From NCBI GenBank assembly GCA_963765955.1, contig CAVXYA010000011.1, positions 62,001-126,000 of the forward strand: a stretch of DNA of 64,000 bases, in the 5' to 3' direction. The translations under genes were made by a program, and so were the position numbers. Below the pieces are notes generated by a model, which did not search any database, was not told where the DNA came from, and was given only the letters and a program-made list of their open reading frames with translations. Shown here piece after piece: positions 46,172-54,781 of the stretch; position 1 is the stretch's first letter; every line of letters begins with the position of its first letter. Source of the stretch: JAXDMK01 sp963765955. GTDB taxonomy: Bacteria; Actinomycetota; Acidimicrobiia; Acidimicrobiales; AC-14.

Positions 46172-48560
46172 CGAGCCCGAAGCCGGGAGGTCCGAAGCCG
46201 GGAGGTCCGAAGCGGGGAGATACCGCCAGGAGCGCGCCGCGCTCCTGGCGGATCCCTCTCTCAAGGGCTCCGCCTTCTGCCGGGCCTACACCGCGCTGGC
46301 CGACTCCTGGCTGTCCGAGCTGTTGGGCCCGGGCGCCCCGGGGGTGGCCCTGGTGGCGGTCGGGGGCTACGGCCGGGGCGACCTGTGCCCGGCCAGCGAC
46401 CTCGACGTGCTGCTGATCCACACCCGCAAGGACCGCGACCTCGGTCAGGTCAAGGAGCTGGCCGACCGGGTGTGGTACCCGCTGTGGGACGCCGGCCTGA
46501 AGCTGGGCCACGGCGTCCGCTCGGTGAAAGACGCCCTGGCCCTGGCCCACGACGACCTCGACACCGCCACCTCGCTCCTCGACACCCGGCTCATCGCCGG
46601 CGACGCCGGCATCGCCCACGAGCTCCAGGAGCGGGCGGTGGGGGCGTGGCGGGCCAAGCCCGCCCGCTGGCTGGGGGTGCTGGGCGCCGCCGTCGATTCC
46701 CGCCACGCCAAGTCGGGCGAGGTCGCCTTCCTGCTCGAGCCCGACCTCAAGGACGGGCGGGGCGGCCTCCGCGACGTCCACTCCCTGCGCTGGGCGGAGG
46801 CGGCCCGGCGCATCCTCCTCGACGACGACCACCAGGCACTGGCCGACGCCTCCGACGTCCTCCTGTCGGTGCGGGTGGAGCTCCACCGCAAGACGGGCAA
46901 GGCCATCGACCGCCTGCTCCTCCAGGACCAGGACGCGGTGGCGGCCGCCCTGGGCGACGCCGACGCCGACGTGCTCATGGCCCGGGTGGCGGCCGCCGCC
47001 CGCACCGTGGCCTGGACCAGCGACGACACCTGGGACCGCATCCGGTCCTCGCTGCGGGGACCGGTCGGGCGCATGGCGGCCCGGGACCGGGTGGTGGGCT
47101 CCGGCCTGGTGCTGCGCGACGGCCGGGTGGAGCTGGCGGCCGACGCCGACCCCGCCGCCGACCGGGGCCTGATCCTGCGGGCGGCAGCCGCGGCCGCTGG
47201 AGCCGGGGTCGCCATCAGCCGGTCGGCCCTCGACCGGCTGGTGGCCGAGGCCGCCGGACCGGGCGACCCGTGGCCGGACGAGGCCCGCCGGTCGCTCGTC
47301 ACCCTGCTCGGCGCGGGCCGGGCCGCCATCCCGGTGCTGGAGACCCTCGACCAGAAGGGCCTGCTGACCCGGGTGCTGCCGGAGTGGTCGGCGGTGTCGA
47401 GCCGGCCCCAGCGCAACGCCTACCACCTCTTCACCGTCGACCGGCACCTGTGCGAGGCGGCCGCCAACGCCGCCATCCTCACCGGCCGGGTGGCCCGGCC
47501 CGACCTCCTGCTGGTCGGCACCTGGCTGCACGACCTGGGCAAGGGCTTCCCCGAGCTGGGCGACCACAGCGTCAGCGGGGTCGAGCTGGTGAGCAGGGTG
47601 GCGACCCGCATGGGCTTCCCGGCGGACGACGTGGCCGTGCTCGCCACCCTTGTCCGCCACCATCTCCTGCTGGCCAAGGTGGCCACCCGCCGTGACGTCG
47701 ACGACCCGGCCACGGTCGAGACCGTCGCCGCCGCCCTGGGCGACCCGGGCACGGTCGAGCTGCTCCACGCCCTCACCGAGGCCGACTCCTTGGCCACCGG
47801 CCCCGCTGCCTGGAGCGAATGGAAAGCGGGCCTGGTGTCGGAGCTGGCCGACCGCACGGTGGCGGCGATGACGGGTGAGGCGCCGCCGGGCGATGCCGAG
47901 TCGTTTCCCACCGAGGGCCACCTCGACCTGGTGTCGGCGGCCCGGGACGCGGGGGAAGTCGTGGTGCGGGGCAATGGTTCGCACGTCACCATCGCCGCCC
48001 ACGACCGGCCCGGGCTGTTCTCCAAGGTCGCCGGCACCCTCACCATCCACGGCCTCGACGTCCTCAGCGCCCGGGCGTGGGCCGGTGACGACGGCCTGGC
48101 CCTGGAGGAGTTCCACGTGCAGCCCGTCTTCGCCAACCAGGCCGGCTCGGCCGATCCCAACTGGGCCGAGATCGAAGCCGACCTGCGCAAGGTGCTCGAG
48201 GGCCGGCTGTCGCTGGAGGCGGGCGTGGCCGACCGGGCCCGCCGCTACGCCGACCGGCCCCGGCCCGCGGGATCGGTGTCGGCCGTCCCCGCCCGCACCA
48301 CCGTCACCGTCGACAACCGGGCCTCGGACTCGGCCACCGTCGTGGAGGTGCGGGCCCCCGACCGGGTGGGCACGCTGTACCGGATCACGCGGGCCCTGGC
48401 CGACCTCCACCTCGACATCCGCCACGCCAAGGTGGCCACCCTCGGCCACGAGGTGGTCGACAGCTTCTACGTGGCCGACGCCAGCGGGGCCAAGATCTCC
48501 GACGGCGACCACGCCCGGGAGATCGAGCGGGCGGTGCTGGTGGAGCTGTCCCGAACCTGA
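46170..48560 (+). CDS. glnD: [Protein-PII] uridylyl/adenylyltransferase GlnD, start unresolved
   Basis: About 795 aa as drawn. Nucleotidyltransferase domain (LVAVGGYGRGDLCPASDLDV), linker, HD domain (LLVGTWLHDLGKGFPELGDH) and two ACT domains (HVTIAAHDRPGLFSKVAG; VVEVRAPDRVGTLYRITR). It modifies and demodifies the PII Tyr in response to glutamine. The frame is open from 46131, and conserved residues begin near 46215 (RQERAALLADPSL). No ATG or GTG precedes them, and the first TTG is at 46323, inside the domain. The start codon is therefore missing, changed by an indel or displaced by the repeats at 46179-46251. Confidence 0.85.
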   Translation, partial: SEPEAGRSEAGRSEAGRYRQERAALLADPSLKGSAFCRAYTALADSWLSELLGPGAPGVALVAVGGYGRGDLCPASDLDVLLIHTRKDRDLGQVKELADRVWYPLWDAGLKLGHGVRSVKDALALAHDDLDTATSLLDTRLIAGDAGIAHELQERAVGAWRAKPARWLGVLGAAVDSRHAKSGEVAFLLEPDLKDGRGGLRDVHSLRWAEAARRILLDDDHQALADASDVLLSVRVELHRKTGKAIDRLLLQDQDAVAAALGDADADVLMARVAAAARTVAWTSDDTWDRIRSSLRGPVGRMAARDRVVGSGLVLRDGRVELAADADPAADRGLILRAAAAAAGAGVAISRSALDRLVAEAAGPGDPWPDEARRSLVTLLGAGRAAIPVLETLDQKGLLTRVLPEWSAVSSRPQRNAYHLFTVDRHLCEAAANAAILTGRVARPDLLLVGTWLHDLGKGFPELGDHSVSGVELVSRVATRMGFPADDVAVLATLVRHHLLLAKVATRRDVDDPATVETVAAALGDPGTVELLHALTEADSLATGPAAWSEWKAGLVSELADRTVAAMTGEAPPGDAESFPTEGHLDLVSAARDAGEVVVRGNGSHVTIAAHDRPGLFSKVAGTLTIHGLDVLSARAWAGDDGLALEEFHVQPVFANQAGSADPNWAEIEADLRKVLEGRLSLEAGVADRARRYADRPRPAGSVSAVPARTTVTVDNRASDSATVVEVRAPDRVGTLYRITRALADLHLDIRHAKVATLGHEVVDSFYVADASGAKISDGDHAREIERAVLVELSRT
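46179..46251 (+). repeat. 15-bp repeats and a perfect 29-bp palindrome between glnK and glnD
   Basis: GAAGCCGGGAGGTCC at 46179 and 46194 with a diverged third copy, then arms CCGCCAGGAGCGCG (46223-46236) and its exact complement (46238-46251) around one central C. Confidence 0.92.
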
Positions 48561-48591
48561 GGCGCGGGTCCCGCCCGAGTAGAACGAGGCC

Positions 48592-49461
48592 ATGACAACC
48601 TTTGCGTTCGTCGGCCTGGGCCAGATGGGCCTGCCCATGGCCGGTCGCCTGCTCGACGCCGGCCACGACCTCGTGGTGTGGAACCGCACGCCGGCCAAGG
48701 CCGATCCCCTGGTCGAGCGGGGCGCGGTGCTGGTGGACACCCCGGCCGAGGCCGCCCGCCAGTCGATGGCCGTCTTCACCATGGTGTCCACCCCCGAGGC
48801 GCTGGAGGAGGTCGTCTTCGGGCCGGGGGGGCTGGTCGAGGGGATGGAGGAGGGCCACACGCTGATCGAGATGTCGACCGTCGGTCCCGACGTGATCCGC
48901 GACCTGGGCGAACGGGTGCCCGACGACGTCGACGTCATCGACGCCCCCGTGCTGGGCAGCGTCCCCCAGGCCACCGACGGCACGTTGAAGGTCTTCGTCG
49001 GCGCCGAGCCCGACCTGGCCGAGGAGTGGCTGCCGGTGCTGGAGGCGTTCGGCCGGCCCATCCACATGGGGCCGCCGGGGGCAGGCGCGGCCATGAAGCT
49101 GGTGACCAACTCGATCCTCGGGGCCCTCATGTCGGGCCTGGCCGAGGCCCTCACCCTGGCCGACGCCTTCGCCCTCGACCAGTCGACGGTGCTCGACATC
49201 CTGGCCGAGTCGCCCATCGGCGTCACCGTCACGAGCAAGCGCGAGCTCATCGAGTCGGGCCGCTTCCCGCCCCGCTTCAAGCTGTCGCTGGCGGCCAAGG
49301 ACCTTCGTCTGGTCACTGGCACCGCCCAGCAGGCCGGCCTCCAGCTGCCCCTGGCGATGGCGGCCCGGGCCTGGTTCGAGCTGGCCGACAGCGCCGGACT
49401 CGGTCCGTTCGACTACTCGGCGGTCACCGCCCAGGCCCGGGGGCGCCCGGTCAAGGAGTGA
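48592..49461 (+). CDS. NAD(P)-dependent oxidoreductase, 3-hydroxyisobutyrate dehydrogenase family
   Basis: 289 aa beta-hydroxyacid dehydrogenase. N-terminal FAFVGLGQMGLPMAGRLLDAG (cofactor site), VVWNRTPAKADPL, MSTVGPDVIRDLG, DAPVLGSVPQATDGTL (substrate site) and GAAMKLVTNSILGALM with the catalytic Lys. Likely substrates are small hydroxyacids or semialdehydes such as 3-hydroxyisobutyrate or tartronate semialdehyde. Imperfect TAGAAC six bases before the ATG. Confidence 0.9.
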   Translation: MTTFAFVGLGQMGLPMAGRLLDAGHDLVVWNRTPAKADPLVERGAVLVDTPAEAARQSMAVFTMVSTPEALEEVVFGPGGLVEGMEEGHTLIEMSTVGPDVIRDLGERVPDDVDVIDAPVLGSVPQATDGTLKVFVGAEPDLAEEWLPVLEAFGRPIHMGPPGAGAAMKLVTNSILGALMSGLAEALTLADAFALDQSTVLDILAESPIGVTVTSKRELIESGRFPPRFKLSLAAKDLRLVTGTAQQAGLQLPLAMAARAWFELADSAGLGPFDYSAVTAQARGRPVKE

Positions 49462-49486
49462 GCCCGTCGGTGGAAGACTTCGGCCG

Positions 49487-49894
49487 ATGGACATCGATGA
49501 GGCGCGGGAGTTCATCCGCCGCAACCACAGCGCCGTGCTCGCCACCTACCGGGCCGACGGCCGGCCCCAGATGTCGCCCGTGGGGGCGGCCATCGACGAC
49601 GACGGACGGGTGGCCATCAGCAGCCGGGAGACGGCCTACAAGGTCAAGAACCTCCGGCGCGACCCCCGGGTCTCGGTCCTCGTGACCAAGGCCAACTCGT
49701 GGGACTGGGTGCAGGTCGACGGCACCGCGACCGTCTTGTCGCTGCCCGAGGCCATGGAGCCTCTCGTCGACCACTACCGGAGCGTGGCCGGCGAGCACCC
49801 CGACTGGGACGACTACCGGGCGGCCATGGAGCGCGAGCGCCGCCTCCTCATCCTGGTCGACATCGAGCGGGCCGGGCCCGACCGCTCGGGCTGA
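49487..49894 (+). CDS. PPOX-class (pyridoxamine-phosphate-oxidase-like) protein, possibly F420-dependent
   Basis: 135 aa split-barrel flavin/deazaflavin-binding protein. REFIRRNHSAVLATYRADGRPQMSPV and VAISSRETAYKVKNLRRDPRVSVLV are the common motifs of F420-dependent PPOX oxidoreductases, many of which are annotated only by family. Cofactor inferred from F420 genes elsewhere in the window. 25 bases after the preceding oxidoreductase, so probably co-transcribed. Confidence 0.85.
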   Translation: MDIDEAREFIRRNHSAVLATYRADGRPQMSPVGAAIDDDGRVAISSRETAYKVKNLRRDPRVSVLVTKANSWDWVQVDGTATVLSLPEAMEPLVDHYRSVAGEHPDWDDYRAAMERERRLLILVDIERAGPDRSG

Positions 49895-49913
49895 CCGGCC
49901 GGTCCCTTCGGGC

Positions 49914-50069
49914 CTAGCGGCCGGGGCCGACCTCGTCCTCACCGTCGCCGGGGCCGAGGTTGGTGTCGTCCTCGTCGATCTTGTCGCCCGCGTTGGAGTT
50001 GTCGTCGCAGGCGACCCCGCCGAAGACCAAAATCGAACCTGCCAGCATCGCCGCGATGAACTTGCGCAT
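49914..50069 (-). CDS. Small acidic lipoprotein
   Basis: 51 aa. Signal peptide FIAAMLAGSILVFGGVAC with lipobox Cys at residue 21, then a short, mostly Asp/Asn/Glu/Gly tail (about 30 residues) with no folded domain expected. ATG preceded by a GGGGAG Shine-Dalgarno. It faces the PPOX gene (convergent) and is divergent from the MgtE-like gene. Perhaps a surface spacer or cation binder; no known family. Confidence 0.7.
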   Translation of the reverse strand: MRKFIAAMLAGSILVFGGVACDDNSNAGDKIDEDDTNLGPGDGEDEVGPGR

Positions 50070-50524
50070 CTCTCCCCTTTGGGGCCGGGGACGGACTGGG
50101 TGCCGCCTCTGTGCCGCATATGCCCACGAAGCCGTCGAGGTTTAACCTCCGGCGGTCGCCGGGAGGCCCGAATCTCCCCGGCGGCCGCCGGGCGGGCCAC
50201 TAGGCTCGACCCCAGTCGATGAGGCTGGAGGACCCGATGGCGGAACCGCCGAGTCATGGCACGCCACGCACGCCGAACGGGCGCCGATCCCGACGCGCCT
50301 CCCGTGTCGGGCCACCGGTGGCCGAAGTCCTCCCGCCGCCGGCCGCCCGCGGCGCCTCCCACGCCCGCGCCGCCGGCTGACGGCGCCACCCCCACCGCCT
50401 CCCCCCGACGTCCCCCACTCCGGGTGCCGGCGGCGACGGCCGGTCGCCGGCGGCTCGGCGGGGCGGCCGCGGATCGGCGCCCGCCCGGCAGCCGCCCCGG
50501 CAGGCGATCGCCCGGGTCGGGAAG
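50070..50524 (+). other. Promoter region and disordered leader before the MgtE-like gene
   Basis: Contains palindrome GAGGTTTAACCTC (50137-50149) next to hairpin CCGGCGGTCGCCGG (50150-50163), then TAGGCT (50201-50206) and an ATG at 50236 with GGAGG upstream. From that ATG all frames are Pro/Arg/Ala-rich, and none joins the transporter frame without a shift. Either the transporter has a frameshifted N-terminal extension or it starts at 50525. Confidence 0.5.
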
Positions 50525-51817
50525 GTGGGCAGCCGGGTGGGCACCACCGTGGTCGTGGTGCCGATCCGGCAGGTGCGCAAGGTGGTGCGGCCCATCGACC
50601 TGTTCCGCCGCCTGCTGGCCCTGCTCGGGCCCAGCACCGACGGCGCCCGCCAGAGCCTGGTCTCCCTCTGCCTGAACAGCACCACCAGCCTGGTGGCGGG
50701 GGCCGTCCTGGGGTCGATCACGGGGACGTTCGAGCGCCTGCCCGGGCTCCTCGTGCTGGTGCCGGCCGCCATCGGCCTGCGGGGCAACGTCTTCTCCTCC
50801 CTCGGCAACCGGCTGAGCACGTCGATCCACGTGGGCAACTTCAGCCTGTCGCTGCGGCCCCGCACCCTCGTCGGCCAGAACGTCATCGCCTCCCTGGTCC
50901 TGACCCTGATGCTCTCGTTCCTCCTGGCGGTGGTGGCCAAGATCGTCGCCGTCGCCCTGGGGGTGGCCGACACCATCTCCGTGCTCGACCTGGCCCTCAT
51001 CTCGGTGGTGGGTGGGCTGCTGGCGTCGCTGGTGGTGCTGGTCGCCACCATCGCCCTGGCCGCCGGGTCGGTGCGCTACGACTGGGACCTCGACAACGTG
51101 ACCGCCCCGATCGTGTCCACCCTGGGCGACGTGCTCACCCTGCCCGCCCTGTGGCTGGCCAGCCTCCTGGTGGTCGACTTCCCGGCCACCTCCGATGCCC
51201 TGGGGCTGGTGGTCGGCGCCCTCTCGGTCGGCTCGTTCGCCCTCGCCTGGCGGTCGCAGAAGGACGTCCTGCGCCGGGTGGTGCGGGAGTCGACGCCCAT
51301 CCTGCTGGCCGCCACCTGCCTCAGCACCATGGCCGGGATCGCCATCGAGAAGCGGCTGGAGACGTTCGCCACCTACCCCGCCCTCTTCATCCTGTTCCCG
51401 GCCTTCATCAGCAGCGCGGGGGCGCTGGGCGGCATCCTGTCGGCCCGGCTGTCCACCAAGCTCCACCTCGGCATGATGGCGGCCACCCCCGTCCCCAGCC
51501 GGGACGCCCGCCTCGACGGCGGGATGATGCTCGTGCTGGGCCTGCCGGTGTACCTGTTCAACGGCGTGGGGGCGCACTACGTCGGTCGGGCCCTGGGCCA
51601 GGCCAGCCCGGGCCTGGCCCAGATGGTGGCCGCCTCCATGCTCGGGGGCTTCCTGGCGGTGGCGTTCGTGGTGGCGGTGGCCTACTACGGCACGATCGCG
51701 GCGGTGCGCTTCGGCGTCGACCCCGACAGCTACGGGATCCCGCTGGTGACGTCGTCGGTCGACTTCGCGGGCGCCCTTTTCCTGATCCTCATCATCGTCG
51801 CCCTCGGCGTGACCTAG
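50525..51817 (+). CDS. MgtE/SLC41-like divalent cation transporter
   Basis: 430 aa, about ten helices in two similar halves. The first half carries TTSLVAGAVLGSITG..RLPGLLVLVPAAIGLRGNVFSSLGNRLS. The second has YPALFILFPAFISSAGALGGILSARLS. These two repeats are the membrane unit of MgtE/SLC41 magnesium transporters, here without the cytosolic CBS domains. GTG start taken because the frame opens there; the true start may be the ATG at 50236 (see the leader region). The PhoU/TrkA-C protein 20 bases downstream is the probable regulatory partner. Confidence 0.82.
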   Translation: MGSRVGTTVVVVPIRQVRKVVRPIDLFRRLLALLGPSTDGARQSLVSLCLNSTTSLVAGAVLGSITGTFERLPGLLVLVPAAIGLRGNVFSSLGNRLSTSIHVGNFSLSLRPRTLVGQNVIASLVLTLMLSFLLAVVAKIVAVALGVADTISVLDLALISVVGGLLASLVVLVATIALAAGSVRYDWDLDNVTAPIVSTLGDVLTLPALWLASLLVVDFPATSDALGLVVGALSVGSFALAWRSQKDVLRRVVRESTPILLAATCLSTMAGIAIEKRLETFATYPALFILFPAFISSAGALGGILSARLSTKLHLGMMAATPVPSRDARLDGGMMLVLGLPVYLFNGVGAHYVGRALGQASPGLAQMVAASMLGGFLAVAFVVAVAYYGTIAAVRFGVDPDSYGIPLVTSSVDFAGALFLILIIVALGVT

Positions 51818-51836
51818 GGTCGCGGGAGCAGTCCGC

Positions 51837-53084
51837 ATGAGACAAATGGACGATCGACCCCGAAATCTGAAGACCATGCTCTCCGAGGCCAAGGACGCGT
51901 CGGAGCTGATGATCGACCTGGGTTACGCCGCGGTGTACTTCGGCGACACGGCCATGGCCGAGGAGGTCGAGGAGCTCGAGGACCGGCTGTCCGACCTGAT
52001 CCACGAGATGCGGGCCATCTGCGTCCTGGCCGCCCGCTCGCCGCGCGACGCCGACGCCATGGCCTCCGTCCTCCAGGTGGTGAGCGCTATCGAGCGGCTG
52101 GGCAACGCCGCTGTCGACATCGCCCGCATCGTCACCCGCCGGCTGGGCATCCCCCGGGCCCTGGTGGCCGACCTGTCCCAGGCCGAGGAGATCTCCCACC
52201 GGGTCCGCATCCGGGAGGACTCGGCCATGGCCCACCGCACCCTCGCCGACCTGGAGCTGCCGGTCGAGGTGGGCATGCGGGTGGTGGCCCTGCGCCGGGG
52301 GCGGGAGTGGAACACCGAGATCGAGGGCGACATGGTGCTGCGCCCGGGCGACGTGCTCTTCCTCCAGGGGGCGGCGGCCGGCATCGCCGAGCTGCGGGAG
52401 CTGGCGGGGGCGCCGGCCTGGGAGCCGCCCCAGGCCCCCGAGGAGCCGGCCGTGTCCGACCTCGACCGGGCCATCGACGTGCTGGTCGAGATGAAGAACA
52501 TCTCCGAGGTGGCGGTGGGCCTCGCCTACTCGGCCCTGGTCCTGCGCGACCAGAGCCTGGCGGCCGAGGTCAACCATCTGGAGGACCGGCTGGACGAGAT
52601 GATGGAGCGGCTGGAGCTGTGGGTGCTGCGGGCGGCCCAGGAGCACGTCGACCCGTCCGCCCTGCGGGGACTGATGCACCTGGCCCAGTCGGCCGAGGAG
52701 ATCGGCGACGCGGCCCAGCAGATGGTGTGGCTCATCCAGGAGGACGAGGAGCTCCACCCCATCCTGGCCCTGGCCCTGGGCGACGCCGAGGAGGTCGTGG
52801 TTCGGGTGCCGGTGGCGGCCGGCTCCCAGGCCGACGGCCACACCCTCAAGGAGCTGCAGCTCGAGACGGAGACCGGCTTCTACCTGCTCGCCATTCGCCG
52901 GGGCGGGCGCTACGTCTACCGCCTCCGGGCCACCGTCGCCCTCCAGCCCGACGACGAGCTCATCGCCACCGGCCCCGACGAGGGCCACGCCCGCCTGGCC
53001 GCCCTGTGCGGCTACGTCCTGATCTGCGACGACGAGACGGGCGAGGACGAGCTGGTGCCGGTCGGGTCTGCGAACGACTGGTAG
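51837..53084 (+). CDS. Double PhoU/TrkA-C (RCK-C) regulator of cation transport
   Basis: 415 aa made of two similar halves. Each half is a PhoU-like helical unit (ASELMIDLGYAAVYFGDTAM and ISEVAVGLAYSALVLRDQSL) followed by an RCK-C/TrkA-C ligand-binding unit (VGMRVVALRRGREWNTEIEG and TGFYLLAIRRGGRYVYRLRA). TrkA-C domains bind nucleotides or ions to gate channels. Placed directly after the MgtE-like gene, it is likely the cytosolic gate or sensor of that transporter, in place of CBS domains. No DNA-binding or catalytic motif seen. Confidence 0.87.
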   Translation: MRQMDDRPRNLKTMLSEAKDASELMIDLGYAAVYFGDTAMAEEVEELEDRLSDLIHEMRAICVLAARSPRDADAMASVLQVVSAIERLGNAAVDIARIVTRRLGIPRALVADLSQAEEISHRVRIREDSAMAHRTLADLELPVEVGMRVVALRRGREWNTEIEGDMVLRPGDVLFLQGAAAGIAELRELAGAPAWEPPQAPEEPAVSDLDRAIDVLVEMKNISEVAVGLAYSALVLRDQSLAAEVNHLEDRLDEMMERLELWVLRAAQEHVDPSALRGLMHLAQSAEEIGDAAQQMVWLIQEDEELHPILALALGDAEEVVVRVPVAAGSQADGHTLKELQLETETGFYLLAIRRGGRYVYRLRATVALQPDDELIATGPDEGHARLAALCGYVLICDDETGEDELVPVGSANDW

Positions 53085-53186
53085 GACGTCGGCGTTCGCC
53101 TTCGTTAGGCCGACTTGACACCAAGTGTTAGGTGCGCCGAAGCTCTCGTTTTGCTCTGTTCCCGAGGTTCGACAAGGAGCCGTGCC

Positions 53187-53715
53187 ATGCCCCCCGTCCC
53201 CGGACGTTCCGTTCTCTGCCGCCGGGCGACGGCGGCGCTTGGCCGTGGCCCTGCTGATGGTCGCCACCGGGTGCGGCGACGACGAGGGCGACGAGGGGGT
53301 GGGCGCCGACACGGGCACGGAGGAGGCGACCTGTAGCCCGGTGGGCGTGGAGCTGGAGGCGACCGCGGCCGCGACCGTCCCGGTGGAGCTCAAGGAGTTC
53401 AGCTTTACGCCGTCGCAGCTCGACGTGGCTGCGGGGGTGGTCACCTTCACCGCCCGGAACGGTGGCATCGAGAACCACGAGCTGGCCTTCCTCCCGGGCG
53501 GCGGCGACGTGCCCCTCAACCCGGACGGGGATCCCGATGAGGATGCCCTCGGGACGGCGGGCGCCTTCGAGCTGGAGGCGTTCGGGCCGGGGCAGACCTG
53601 CAACGCCACCTACGACCTGAAGCCCGGCACCTACACGCTCTTCTGCATCGTGACCGGCACCGACGGCCTGACGCACTACGAGAAGGGCATGCGGGGCCGG
53701 CTGGTCGTGGCGTAG
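53187..53715 (+). CDS. Cupredoxin-like lipoprotein (probable N-terminal frameshift)
   Basis: About 175 aa. A plastocyanin-like domain shows VELKEFSFTPSQLDVAAGVVTF, NHELAFLPGG and YDLKPGTYTLFCIVTG, with the usual His and Cys copper ligands in NHEL and LFC. The lipobox VALLMVATGCGDD is in the same frame. The ATG at 53187 has AGGAG seven bases upstream but lies in another frame, so one inserted base near 53230 is suspected; GTG at 53181-53184 or ATG upstream at 53125 are poorer alternatives. An exported electron-transfer or copper-binding protein is likely. Confidence 0.75.
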
Positions 53716-53720
53716 GCCCG

Positions 53721-54656
53721 CTAGAGCCAGTCCTTGGCTTTGAAGTAGCGGTAGCCGACGACGGTGATGGTGACCATGATGCCCAGGGCGAACGGGTAAC
53801 CGAACTGCCATCCCAACTCGGGCATGTGGTCGAAGTTCATCCCGTAGATGCCGGCCACCAGCGTCGACCCCAGCAGGATGGCGCCCCACGACGTCATCCG
53901 CTTCATGACGTCGTTGACCCGGTTGGAGATGATGGCCAGGTGGGCGTCGACCGCATTCCCCATGAGCTCGCGGTGGCTGTCGAGCACGTCGACCGCCCGC
54001 AGCACGTGGTCGTAGACGTCCTGGAGATGGGTGGCGGTGACGTCGTCCACCCAGTCCGCCTCCCTCCGTAGAAGCACCTGCACCACGTCGCGGAGGGGGA
54101 CGATCAACCGCCGGAACTCGAGCAGGCGGCGTCGGACGTCGAACAGGTCTCGCTGGATCTCCTGCTCCTGGGGGAGCTGCTCGCTGAAGATGCGCTCCTC
54201 CAGCGACTCCAGCGCGTCCTCGATCTCGTCGGTGGCGGCGAAGTACCCGTCGACGATCTCGTCGAGGAGGGTGTAGACGAGGTACCCGACCGTCGGCTGG
54301 CTGACTCGGACCCGCTCGAAGCGGCCCCGGATGCCCTCCGACGACCACCCCTCGGGGCCCACCGTGACCAGCCAGCCGGAGCCCACGAACATCTCGATCT
54401 CGTCGCGGTCGCCGGTGTAGGCCACGAGGAAGGAGTGGTCGGGATAGGTCTCGATCTTGGGTCGCTGGTGGCGCTCTCGGATGTCCTCCATGGCCAGGGG
54501 GTGGAGGGAGAACTCCTCCTGGACGCACGCCAGGTCGTCCTCGGTGGGATCGACGATGTCGACCCACACGATCCCCTTGTCGTCGACCACGTCCGACACG
54601 TCCTCGCTGGGGATCTCCTTGAACCCACCCCCCTCGAACACCCAAGCCGTGATCAC
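53721..54656 (-). CDS. corA: CorA-family Mg2+/Co2+ transporter
   Basis: 311 aa. Long cytosolic N-terminal domain (WVDIVDPTEDDLACVQ, HPLAMEDIRERHQRPK), a coiled stalk and two C-terminal helices with the selectivity signature YGMNFDHMPE (GMN) at about residue 280. It is the second divalent cation transporter in this stretch, after the MgtE-like system. GTG start with TAGCGT eight bases upstream. Confidence 0.94.
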   Translation of the reverse strand: MITAWVFEGGGFKEIPSEDVSDVVDDKGIVWVDIVDPTEDDLACVQEEFSLHPLAMEDIRERHQRPKIETYPDHSFLVAYTGDRDEIEMFVGSGWLVTVGPEGWSSEGIRGRFERVRVSQPTVGYLVYTLLDEIVDGYFAATDEIEDALESLEERIFSEQLPQEQEIQRDLFDVRRRLLEFRRLIVPLRDVVQVLLRREADWVDDVTATHLQDVYDHVLRAVDVLDSHRELMGNAVDAHLAIISNRVNDVMKRMTSWGAILLGSTLVAGIYGMNFDHMPELGWQFGYPFALGIMVTITVVGYRYFKAKDWL

Positions 54657-54684
54657 CGGAATGGACGCTAGCGGCGGAAGTTGC

Positions 54685-54726
54685 TTGCTTTCCCGGCGGG
54701 ACGTGGTAGCATACGAACACCAGTTC
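54685..54726 (+). promoter_or_regulatory. Promoter and LexA box of the HNH endonuclease gene
   Basis: TTGCTT (54685-54690), 16-base spacer, TAGCAT (54707-54712), then GAACACCAGTTC (54715-54726), an SOS-box match at the transcription start. The ATG lies 55 bases downstream. Confidence 0.65.
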
Positions 54727-54781
54727 GTACTGGTCTCGCTTCCCCGTCAGTCGTCGTTCGTTCGGACTCTGGGGCACGGCC

